From positions 1-42,252 of the forward strand of contig CAMWRX010000017.1 of NCBI GenBank assembly GCA_947176765.1: DNA of 42,252 nt, read 5' to 3'. A program made the translations under genes and the position numbers. Shown here piece after piece: positions 32,767 through 39,735 of the stretch (position 1 is the stretch's first letter; each line of letters opens with the position of its first letter). The notes under the pieces were generated by a model. That model was not told the DNA's origin. It made no database searches and saw only the letters and a list, made by a program, of their open reading frames with translations. This stretch comes from an uncultured bacterium. Its GTDB lineage: Bacteria > Bacillota > Clostridia > Oscillospirales > Oscillospiraceae.

Positions 32767-33131
32767 GTGGTTCCCTCCCAAATCCGCATACACATATCCT
32801 TAATTTCCTGGATGGTATCCAGCTTGATGCGTTCAATGTGCATTTTCTCAACATCCCCACTCTGCTTTGCCTTTTCATAAGAAGCCGTCCAGCTTGTGGG
32901 GATCTGCTCCGCTTTTTGCAAGAAAAAGTCCCTCTTAGCCCCATCCTCCTCTCCGCAGACCCTTTCCGCAACGGAGAGAATCGTTTTGAAAATCTCATAG
33001 ACGTTTGCGCGGACTTTTTCAAAATTCCCTTCATCCATGCGGTCATCCTCCGCAAGCAGTTGACCGCGCCGCTTACAGGCTGCGATCCGCTCATCCAGAT
33101 AGGACTCAAATTTTCGCTGCTGTTCATTCAT
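32763..33131 (-). CDS. Unrecognised conserved-looking cytoplasmic protein
   Basis: 122 residues, highly charged and predicted all-helical (NEQQRKFESYLDERIAACKRRG, NFEKVRANVYEIFKTILSVAERV, EKMHIERIKLDTIQEIKDM). No signal peptide or membrane helix and no family that I recognise. ATG at 33131 follows GGAGAG by 7 bases. It lies 15 bases after the M29 peptidase gene and overlaps the ArsR/DUF2087 gene by 4 bases, so all three are likely cotranscribed. Confidence 0.8.
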   Translation of the reverse strand: MNEQQRKFESYLDERIAACKRRGQLLAEDDRMDEGNFEKVRANVYEIFKTILSVAERVCGEEDGAKRDFFLQKAEQIPTSWTASYEKAKQSGDVEKMHIERIKLDTIQEIKDMCMRIWEGTT

Positions 33132-33146
33132 ACCGTTTCTCTCCAA

Positions 33147-34133
33147 TTACAAGACTATCGAGCCATGCCCGACAAAATCAATGTGATCCGAAGCCACATT
33201 TGTACCGCCGAACATATGATTTGCGCCAACCGCGATATGAAACGTGCCGCACATTTTTTCATCCAAAACAGGATAACCGCACAGATCCGTCACATTGGGG
33301 TTCATGCCAAAGCCAAGTTCGCAGACAACCCTATTTTCCTGTGGCTGCTTCTCAAAAAAGGCGGTAATTTCAGGTTGATTGCTGTTGATGACCCGTCCAT
33401 CCTTGATGTGCAGCCGAACACGCTCATATTGAGCGCCGTCAAGGTAGAATGTTTCAAAATAAACCGTACCCTGCGTTTTGTCCTCGACCGGGGCAATGTA
33501 AATCTCACCGCATGGGAGATCGCCGTCCCCGGCGTCAATATGCCACACTCTATCGGCCAGCTCAAAGGAAAGCTCGCAATCTTCCCCCGTGCGGAGCAAC
33601 ACTTGATCGACTCCTTCAAAACGGCCTTTTGCCTGCTTACAAGTCTCATAAACAGCGGTGTAATCAACGTCATAGGCTCTCTCCATGCGCTGAATATAGT
33701 CCTGCGGGTCAAGGCCGGATTCTTCCGCGTTTGCCGCGGTGGGGATTCTGATTTGCGTAAAGCGTTTGCAGTTCATGAGCTTCGAGAAGAGCTGCGCCAT
33801 ATACCTACGATAAAGCTCAAATTGACCCTCATCAATTTCATATCCAAGAATCACGGGGCGGTAAGCGAACACATCAAGCACCGCGTCAAATTTCGTGAAC
33901 AAATCAAAATATTGCTCACCAAAGCAATTCTCTTTTGCCGCGAGGAAAATATCCCGATTGACTGAACGGGATTGCTGAAGCAATACGGGGGCCGCCCCCA
34001 TCTCCGCCACAGCTGCCATGAAGCTGTTGGCGATCTCCTTGTCCCCGTCCTCTCCCCAAAAATGAATGAGGACCATTTCGCCGGCAGATACGCCGCTGGC
34101 TTTTACAAGTTTGGATATCATTTTTCTGTCCAT
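33147..34133 (-). CDS. M29-family metallo-aminopeptidase
   Basis: 328 residues. The C-terminal half has the M29 (AmpS/thermophilic aminopeptidase) metal centre: Glu in PCGEIYIAP (about 210), Glu272 in VCELGFGMNP, His299 in GTFHIAVGANHMFGG, and His317 with Asp319 in SDHIDFVGHGSI. The N-terminal domain (VLIHFWGEDGDKEIANSFMAAVAEMGA) fits the family. It is shorter than the roughly 410 residues usual for AmpS, the difference being in the N-terminal half, but all visible metal ligands are kept. The start at 34133 has GGAGG about 11 bases upstream. First gene of a unit with a charged helical protein and an ArsR-type regulator; G+C is lower than in the flanking genes. Confidence 0.85.
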   Translation of the reverse strand: MDRKMISKLVKASGVSAGEMVLIHFWGEDGDKEIANSFMAAVAEMGAAPVLLQQSRSVNRDIFLAAKENCFGEQYFDLFTKFDAVLDVFAYRPVILGYEIDEGQFELYRRYMAQLFSKLMNCKRFTQIRIPTAANAEESGLDPQDYIQRMERAYDVDYTAVYETCKQAKGRFEGVDQVLLRTGEDCELSFELADRVWHIDAGDGDLPCGEIYIAPVEDKTQGTVYFETFYLDGAQYERVRLHIKDGRVINSNQPEITAFFEKQPQENRVVCELGFGMNPNVTDLCGYPVLDEKMCGTFHIAVGANHMFGGTNVASDHIDFVGHGSIVL

Positions 34134-34161
34134 ATCAGTTCAAGCCTCCAGTCTGGGGCTG

Positions 34162-34190
34162 ATTATAATATCATCAAATCTAAATGTCAA
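34162..34190 (-). promoter_or_regulatory. Perfect consensus promoter of the M29-ArsR operon
   Basis: Minus strand TTGACA (34185-34190), 17-base spacer, TATAAT (34162-34167), all consensus. CAAAT/ATTTG arms (34175-34200) lie over the -35 and spacer. Confidence 0.93.
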
Positions 34191-34193
34191 GTC

Positions 34194-34215
34194 TAATTTG
34201 ATAATTATAAAATTA
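34194..34215. promoter_or_regulatory. 22-bp near-perfect palindrome upstream of the -35
   Basis: TAATTT-G-ATAATTAT-A-AAATTA: 20 of 22 positions are symmetric. It ends 3 bases from the -35 of the M29-ArsR operon and is a candidate operator for the ArsR-type regulator encoded by the operon. Confidence 0.6.
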
Positions 34216-34306
34216 AACTTTGGGATTCCCGATGACATGGGGTCACGGGGCCATCGGAATTTTCGGCCAACAGCGCTTTTTTAGATGGGGCTTCTTGAAT
34301 CCCCCG

Positions 34307-34335
34307 TTGCGTTCAAATTGGAATGGTGGTATAAT
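34307..34335 (+). promoter_or_regulatory. Promoter of trkA-trkH
   Basis: TTGCGT (34307-34312), 17-base spacer, TATAAT (34330-34335). Confidence 0.8.
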
Positions 34336-34386
34336 GTGTCCGCTTTTATCCATCAATACCAGATCAAGGAAATGGGATGATTTGAC

Positions 34387-35757
34387 TTGACCATTATCAT
34401 CGCGGGCGGCGGCAAGGTGGGTTCCACCCTGGCCGAGCACCTGGCGGGCGAGGGCCACAGCGTCACTATCGTGGACGTGTCGGACAGCACCCTCAGCCGC
34501 CTGTCCAACCAACTGGACGTCATGTGCCTGAAGGGCAACTGCGTCTCCCGGGACGTGTTGCTGGAGGCCGGGGCCAAGGATACCGACGTGCTCATCGCCG
34601 CCACCGGCTCCGACGAGATCAATCTGCTGTGCTGCCACTGCGCCAACCGCCTCGGCGTGGCCAACACCGTGGCCCGCGTGCGGGGCGCGGAGTACGTCAA
34701 CGATCTGGACACGCTGAAGGGCGATCTGGGCATCACCATGCTCATCAACCCCGAGCTCACCGCCGCCGTTGAGATCTCCCGGCTGCTGCGCTTCCCCAGC
34801 GCCGCCAACATCGACTCCTTCGCCCGGGGACGGGTGGAGCTGATGTCCTTCACCGTGCAGGAGGGGGACTTCCTGGTGGGCCGTTCGCTGGCCTCCCTCT
34901 CGTCCAAGATCCAGGGCCTGCCTATGCTGCTGTGCGCCGTGGAGCGGGGGGACGAGGTGTTCATCCCCAACGGCGCCTCCGTGCTGGCCCAGGGGGACCG
35001 GGTGTCCGTGGCGGGTACGCCCAACGGCATCCATCAGTTTTTCAAGCTGCTGGGCCGCCAGACCCACCGCATCCGCAACGTGTTCATCATCGGCGGCGGG
35101 CGCATCGCCTTCTACCTGCTGGTTCAGTTGGAGCGGCTGGGCATGAGCTGCAAGGTAGTGGAGCGCAGCGATGAGCGCTGCCGGGAGCTGGCGGAGGAAT
35201 TTCCCCACTCCCTCATCATCCATGGCGACGGCACCGATCCCGAGCTGCTCACCGAGGAGCGCATGGCCGCCAGCGACGCGTTCATCGCTCTCACTGACCG
35301 GGACGAGGACAACCTGATTATCTCCCTCTATGCCCATCAGGCGGGGGTATCCAAGGTGGTGGCCAAGTCCAGCCGCCAGAATTACACCGCCATTGCCCGC
35401 TCCGCCGGGGTGGAGTCGGTGGTGTCTCCCAAGCAGGCCACGGCGGGGCTGATCCTGCGCTTTATCCGGGGCCTGCAAAACTCCAAGGGCACGGTGATGA
35501 ACGCCCTGTACCGCATCGCCGGGGGCAAGGCGGAGGCCATGGAGTTCCGGGCCTCTCCCGCCACCCGGAACCTGAATGTGCCGCTGAAGGAGCTGAAGCT
35601 GCGCCCGGGCGTGCTGATTGCCGTCATCGTCCGGGGAAAGAAGGTCATCATCCCCGAGGGCTCCACCTGCCTGGAGGAGGGGGACGATGTGATCGTCATC
35701 GCCCGGGACAGCGGCATTCTGGACCTGAACGACATCTATGAGGGCGCGGGCCTATGA
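34387..35757 (+). CDS. trkA: Trk potassium system gating protein TrkA (two RCK domains)
   Basis: 456 residues with two RCK_N/RCK_C repeats: the first Rossmann motif is IIAGGGKVGSTLAEHLAG (start), the second VFIIGGGRIAFYLLVQLERLG (about residue 235). This is the long TrkA form, unlike the one-repeat KtrA at 27171. The start is TTG at 34387; a stop codon three codons upstream leaves no alternative, and the ribosome binding site (AAGGAAATGGGAT) is imperfect. Its stop overlaps the trkH start as ATGA. Confidence 0.92.
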   Translation: MTIIIAGGGKVGSTLAEHLAGEGHSVTIVDVSDSTLSRLSNQLDVMCLKGNCVSRDVLLEAGAKDTDVLIAATGSDEINLLCCHCANRLGVANTVARVRGAEYVNDLDTLKGDLGITMLINPELTAAVEISRLLRFPSAANIDSFARGRVELMSFTVQEGDFLVGRSLASLSSKIQGLPMLLCAVERGDEVFIPNGASVLAQGDRVSVAGTPNGIHQFFKLLGRQTHRIRNVFIIGGGRIAFYLLVQLERLGMSCKVVERSDERCRELAEEFPHSLIIHGDGTDPELLTEERMAASDAFIALTDRDEDNLIISLYAHQAGVSKVVAKSSRQNYTAIARSAGVESVVSPKQATAGLILRFIRGLQNSKGTVMNALYRIAGGKAEAMEFRASPATRNLNVPLKELKLRPGVLIAVIVRGKKVIIPEGSTCLEEGDDVIVIARDSGILDLNDIYEGAGL

Positions 35758-37193
35758 ACTTTAAATTGGTGCTGCGCATCACCGGCTTTACCCTGTTCAT
35801 TGAGGCCGCGGCCATGCTCATCCCCATGGGGGTGGCCCTGCTCTACGGGGAGAGCCCGGTTCCCTTCCTGTGCGCCATTCTGCTCATCCTGGCGGCGGCC
35901 TCGGTGCCGGTGTTCCTGCTCAAGCCAAAGACGGACTTCTTCGCCCGGGAGGGCTTCTTCACCGTGGGCCTGATCTGGGTGCTGTTCGGGGTGTTCGGGG
36001 CGATGCCCCTCTGGTTCTCCGGGCAGTTTGGGTCGTACATCGACTGCTTTTTTGAGACTATCTCCGGCTTTACCACCACCGGGGCCACCATCCTCACCGC
36101 CATCGAGGGGCTGCCTATGGGGCTGCTGTTCTGGCGGTCCTTCACCCACTGGCTGGGGGGCATGGGGGTGCTGATCCTCACCGCCGCCCTGCTGCCCTTC
36201 CTGGGCATCAGCTCCAACTTCCTCATCCGGGCGGAGAGCCCAGGCCCGGTGAAGAGCAAGCTGGTGCCCCGGGCCTCCCAGTCCTCCAAGATTCTGTATA
36301 CCATTTACCTGGCCCTCACTGTATTGCAGGCGCTGTGCCTGCGCGTCGCGGGGATGAACTGGTACGACTCCATCACCCACGCCATGTCCACCGCCGGCAC
36401 CGGCGGCTTCTCCCGGATGAACGCCTCCATCGGTTCCTATGCCAGCCCCGCCATCGAGATCATCATCACGGTGTTTATGCTGCTGTTCTCCGTCAACTTC
36501 GCCGTCTACTTCCTCATCCTCACCGGGAAGGCGAAGCAGGCCCTGAAGAGCGACGAGCTGCGGTTTTTCCTGATCATGGTAGCGGTGTCCACCGCCGCCA
36601 TTGCCTGGAATCTACGGGATATTTACAGCGGAGTGGGGGAGTGCGTGCGCTATGCCGCGTTCCAGGTGGCCTCCGTCGTGTCCACCACCGGCTTCTCCTC
36701 CACCAACTATGAGCTGTGGCCGGAGTTTTCCAAAGTTCTTCTGGTGGTGCTGACCTTTATCGGGGCGTGCGCCGGCTCCACCGGCGGCGGCATCAAGTGC
36801 AGCCGTATCCTCATCCTCATCCGCTCCGCCGGCCGGGAGGTGCGCTCCATCATCCACCCCAGGGCGGTATCGGTGGTCCGGCTGGACGGCGCGCCCTTGT
36901 CGGAGAGCACCCTCCACACCACCCAGTGCTACTTCATCATCAACCTGTTCCTGGTGTTCGGCATGGCGGTGGTGGTGGGGCTGGACAACTTCTCCTTCAC
37001 CACCACCCTCACCGCCGTCATCACCTGCGTCAGCAACGTGGGCCCCGGCCTGGATATGGTAGGGCCCATGGGCAATTTCTCCGCCTTTTCGGTGCTGAGC
37101 AAGCTGGTGCTGTCCTTTGCCATGATCCTGGGGCGGCTGGAGATGTACCCTATCCTGGTGCTGTTCAGCCGCAGCGCCTGGAAGCGGTCGTAA
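35754..37193 (+). CDS. trkH: TrkH potassium transporter membrane subunit
   Basis: 479 residues, polytopic membrane protein. Pore loops are ISGFTTTGATILT, AMSTAGTGGFSRM, VVSTTGFSSTNY and CVSNVGPGLDM. It is longer at the N terminus than KtrB at 25812 (two extra predicted helices: FTLFIEAAAMLIPMGVALLYG and FLCAILLILAAASVPVFLL), typical of TrkH. It overlaps trkA by 4 bases. A strong terminator follows directly. Confidence 0.93.
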   Translation: MNFKLVLRITGFTLFIEAAAMLIPMGVALLYGESPVPFLCAILLILAAASVPVFLLKPKTDFFAREGFFTVGLIWVLFGVFGAMPLWFSGQFGSYIDCFFETISGFTTTGATILTAIEGLPMGLLFWRSFTHWLGGMGVLILTAALLPFLGISSNFLIRAESPGPVKSKLVPRASQSSKILYTIYLALTVLQALCLRVAGMNWYDSITHAMSTAGTGGFSRMNASIGSYASPAIEIIITVFMLLFSVNFAVYFLILTGKAKQALKSDELRFFLIMVAVSTAAIAWNLRDIYSGVGECVRYAAFQVASVVSTTGFSSTNYELWPEFSKVLLVVLTFIGACAGSTGGGIKCSRILILIRSAGREVRSIIHPRAVSVVRLDGAPLSESTLHTTQCYFIINLFLVFGMAVVVGLDNFSFTTTLTAVITCVSNVGPGLDMVGPMGNFSAFSVLSKLVLSFAMILGRLEMYPILVLFSRSAWKRS

Positions 37194-37194
37194 G

Positions 37195-37240
37195 AAAAAA
37201 CTGCGCCTACTGCCCAGCCGGGCAGTGGGCGCAGTTTTTT
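37195..37240. terminator. Bidirectional terminator after trkH
   Basis: AAAAAACTGCGC-CT-ACTGCCC-AGCC-GGGCAGT-GG-GCGCAGTTTTTT; long stem with A-tract and T-tract. Confidence 0.95.
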
Positions 37241-37263
37241 GCAAAGAAATTTGAAAAAGGGTG

Positions 37264-37292
37264 TTGACAAATCCAGCGGTATCTGGTATTAT
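37264..37292 (+). promoter_or_regulatory. Promoter upstream of the tRNA-Ala(GGC) locus
   Basis: TTGACA (37264-37269), 17-base spacer, TATTAT (37287-37292). Transcription from here would cover the truncated tRNA-like copy and then tRNA-Ala(GGC). Confidence 0.8.
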
Positions 37293-37374
37293 TCTTCTTG
37301 CGCTGAACGAGACGCCGCAGCGCTCCAAATAATTGAATAAATGACTTCTCCAAAATTTCCTTGTGAAATGACTT

Positions 37375-37434
37375 GGGGGTATAGCTCAGCTGGGAGAGCA
37401 GACAGTACGCTTGCGTACCCCCAAAAGAGCACCA
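37375..37434 (+). pseudogene. Truncated tRNA-Ala-like sequence
   Basis: Its first 25 bases (acceptor GGGGGTA and D-arm GCTC/GAGC) are identical to the start of tRNA-Ala(GGC) at 37497. The anticodon and T arms are missing. The remainder contains GTACG-CTTG-CGTAC and TACCCCC, which can pair perfectly with the acceptor GGGGGTA, and then ends near GAGCACCA. It is either a broken duplicate or a tRNA-like small RNA. Confidence 0.7.
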
Positions 37435-37496
37435 TTTGTCAACACTTTTTTCCAATTTAATATCGGTTCCCCTAAAATTCCGCCAGGGAAGAATCC

Positions 37497-37572
<76 letters not shown>

Positions 37573-37584
37573 TCGGGAACCGGG

Positions 37585-37622
37585 AAAGCTCGTTTTGATG
37601 AAAGTCAAAACGAGCTTTTTCT
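37585..37622 (+). terminator. Terminator of tRNA-Ala(GGC)
   Basis: AAAGCTCGTTTTGA-TGAAAG-TCAAAACGAGCTTT, a 14-bp stem followed by TTCTATTT. Confidence 0.9.
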
Positions 37623-37710
37623 ATTTCCACCATGCAGATTGATATATCCCATGAATGCCATCACTCACTCCCCCTTTACCCAGGCCAAAGCACTACAACC
37701 CAATATCCAG

Positions 37711-37742
37711 AAAAAAGCGCGATTTTACATCGCGCTTTTTTT
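37711..37742 (+). terminator. Terminator in the mobile-element scar
   Basis: AAAAAAGCGCGAT-TTTAC-ATCGCGCTTTTTT, 13-bp stem; it lies just before the RepA fragment. The stretch 37623-37710 holds nothing else that I can identify, apart from a TATTTCCACCAT similar to the tRNA 3' end TATCTCCACCAT. Confidence 0.85.
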
Positions 37743-37764
37743 ATGCTCAAAAGGAGGGTTCACC

Positions 37765-37926
37765 ATGCCGGAAATTATTTTGTCCGATTATTTCTACGGT
37801 GATGAATCAGAAGAATTTATTTACTTCAAAATTCCCCGCCTGCTGATTACAGATCAGAAGTTCAAGCACGTTTCCACTGACGCTAAGCTGCTCTATAGTA
37901 TGCTGCTGGATCGCATGGGCCTGTGA
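37765..37926 (+). pseudogene. Truncated replication initiator protein A (RepA_N) fragment
   Basis: 53 residues from ATG with a good ribosome binding site (AAAGGAGGG). The sequence ILSDYFYGDESEEFIYFKIPRLLITD and DAKLLYSMLLDRMGL matches the N-terminal end of RepA-type replication initiators from clostridial plasmids and integrative elements, which continue for over 200 residues; here a stop follows MGL. The next bases in another frame read LTIDPYYSATVRHDFALK before a stop, probably a remnant of another element gene that I cannot assign. This is a deletion scar. Confidence 0.7.
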
Positions 37927-38029
37927 CAATAGACCCTTACTATTCCGCCACTGTGCGGCACGACTTCGCGCTAAAATAAATCTCACCATGAGACGCAATT
38001 TTTAGCAAATATATCAAACAGGAAGTTAT

Positions 38030-38427
38030 TCAACGGCAAAAGACAACAGTAAAGCCCCCGCAATTTCCGAACCCCAGCAAATCCCGTTGGTAAAAATCCA
38101 CGACCTACCCGGTGTGTTGTCAGCAGGCAGCTGGACAGGAGCTACGGCGGCCTCGTCACCAGCATCTAGGCGTGTGGCGTGAAGGAGCCGGTGGTGTTCC
38201 GTCTGCGCGAGGACGGCGAGTATCAGCTCGTTACCGGCTACCGCCGCCGGAGGGCCAACAAACCAGTACAGAAGCAGAACATTCCGGCGCTGGTGTACGA
38301 AATGTCCATGCAGGAGGCCCAGGACTATCACCACAGGGTGAAGAACCAGCCGAACATGGCAATCCCTGGTAAACCAGTCCTTGTTCCTGACAAGGGGCAA
38401 AAGCCGACTACCCAAAGGAAAAACTGA
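38030..38427 (+). pseudogene. Decayed ParB-like partition protein gene
   Basis: In one frame (38030-38130) it reads QQIPLVKIHDLPGVLSAGS; at about 38130 the frame shifts to LDRSYGGLVTSI, then a TAG stop near 38165, then ACGVKEPVVFRLREDGEYQLVTGYRRRR and VYEMSMQEAQDYHHRVKNQP to 38427. The combined sequence follows the ParB N-terminal nuclease-like domain of clostridial plasmids and ICEs (IHDLPGV, GGLVTSI, GVKEPV, GYRRRRA). A frameshift and a stop make it non-functional. No other gene is seen in 37927-38616. Confidence 0.7.
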
Positions 38428-38506
38428 GGATTCGGATACCAAAAGAGTCTAGGATAAGTAATCCCAGGCTCTTTTCATATTCCTTTGATGTCAGTCTATA
38501 TTGTGC

Positions 38507-38588
38507 TGTTCCATTTCCTTATCGTTTCAGAAAATGGAACATATATATTGACATAATATTAAAAATACCATATAATTAGTGTGTTCCA
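38507..38588. promoter_or_regulatory. Three TGTTCCA motifs around the ietAS-like promoter
   Basis: TGTTCCATTT (38507-38516, plus) and its exact complement AAATGGAACA (38532-38541) form an inverted repeat 6 bases upstream of the -35; a third copy TGTTCCAAATT (38582-38592) sits at the predicted transcription start, 41 bases from the second. The arrangement resembles a set of operators. Confidence 0.65.
38548..38576 (+). promoter_or_regulatory. Consensus promoter of the AAA+/subtilase operon
   Basis: TTGACA (38548-38553), 17-base spacer, TATAAT (38571-38576); perfect sigma-A consensus. Confidence 0.93.
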
Positions 38589-38616
38589 AATTTTCTAGTT
38601 ATGAGGGTGATGAAAC

Positions 38617-39735
38617 GTGGATGCTTTGGAGCTTGTGCCAAAACTATTGCGGTCCGGAATAGATGGAGATCGCAAAATGATGGAAGCAACATCATTAATG
38701 ATCATCAAGAAGATCCGAAAAGATTATCCACATGTAGCAGATGAAATATCACAAATTCTATCGTATATAGGTTCTTCATCAGCACATGCACGCTCTATAA
38801 ATTTTCCGCCCTTACCTGTTGACAAAGAATCCAGATATGCACTTGTTAACGTAGAAGATCCCTCTTTCGTTTTGCCCCCTATACTTAATGAATATACGCA
38901 ACAGCAGATACGGGATTTTATTAGGGAGAGAAATTTCCTCTCACAATTTATTCAGGCAGGGATTACACCTCCCAATAGTCTCTTGCTGTCTGGTCAGCCA
39001 GGTGTTGGAAAAACATATATTGCCCATTGGATTTCCAATCAGCTGGATCTCCCGCTTGTAACTTTGGATTTGGCTACGTCCATTTCAAGTTATCTTGGTA
39101 GATCTGGACAGAATATACGAAGCATATTTGATTATGCAAAGGCACAGTCCTCAGTACTCTTTTTGGATGAATTGGATGCTATTGCCAAGCGCCGGGATGA
39201 CGCTGGAGACTTAGGTGAGCTAAAGCGATTGGTGAACGTATTGCTTAAAGAAATTGAGGACTATCCAGTTACTGGCGTCATTATTGGAGCAACAAATCAT
39301 CCTGAACTTCTTGATAAAGCTATATGGCGCAGATTTGATAGAACATTAACTATTGAGATGCCAGAGGTTCCCGAACGCAAGCAATTACTTGCGAGGCATT
39401 TAGATGGTTATGCGGATGCAATAGGAAAAGATATAATTGATTACATTGCAATTGCTACAAATGATGTTAATTCGGCTGATATATGCAAATTATGCGAACA
39501 TATAAAAAGGCAACTCATCCTGACACCAGGAATTCCAACAAAAATCATTGCTTTGTCAGAGCTGTTTAAAATAAGAGCTCTACAAGACAAAGATGAAAAG
39601 ATAAAAATTTGTAATAGCCTTAAGAAAGAATTCCCTCATTTAACTCAGAGGGACATTTCTTTAATAACCCACATTCCGCTTACAACTGTATCTAGGTATT
39701 TGTCTAAGGGGCAAAAGGAGGATCAGAATGGGTAA
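38617..39735 (+). CDS. ietA: AAA+ ATPase, IetA-like
   Basis: 372 residues. An N-terminal helical region (1-95) precedes an AAA+ core: Walker A GQPGVGKT (126-133), Walker B VLFLDELDAI (Asp184, Glu185), sensor ATNHPE (225-230), and a box of arginines AIWRRFDR (236-242) typical of arginine fingers; the lid domain ends near 320. The C terminus LTQRDISLITHIPLTTVSRYLSK reads as a helix-turn-helix. GTG at 38617 follows AGGGTGA by 6 bases. It overlaps the S8 peptidase gene by 8 bases. ATPase plus subtilase is the known IetAS pair (Ti-plasmid stability/exclusion genes; later shown to give phage defence); assignment to that family rests on architecture. AT-rich, unlike the core genome. Confidence 0.75.
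   Translation: MDALELVPKLLRSGIDGDRKMMEATSLMIIKKIRKDYPHVADEISQILSYIGSSSAHARSINFPPLPVDKESRYALVNVEDPSFVLPPILNEYTQQQIRDFIRERNFLSQFIQAGITPPNSLLLSGQPGVGKTYIAHWISNQLDLPLVTLDLATSISSYLGRSGQNIRSIFDYAKAQSSVLFLDELDAIAKRRDDAGDLGELKRLVNVLLKEIEDYPVTGVIIGATNHPELLDKAIWRRFDRTLTIEMPEVPERKQLLARHLDGYADAIGKDIIDYIAIATNDVNSADICKLCEHIKRQLILTPGIPTKIIALSELFKIRALQDKDEKIKICNSLKKEFPHLTQRDISLITHIPLTTVSRYLSKGQKEDQNG

Larger units (their letters stand above)
37261..37445. repeat. Segment bounded by a 12-bp inverted repeat
   Basis: GTGTTGACAAAT (37261-37272) is the exact reverse complement of ATTTGTCAACAC (37434-37445); similarity continues outward through T/A-rich flanks (TTTTTCAAATTT against TTTTTTCCAATTT). The segment contains a promoter and the truncated tRNA-Ala-like copy. 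No transposase is present. Confidence 0.55.
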
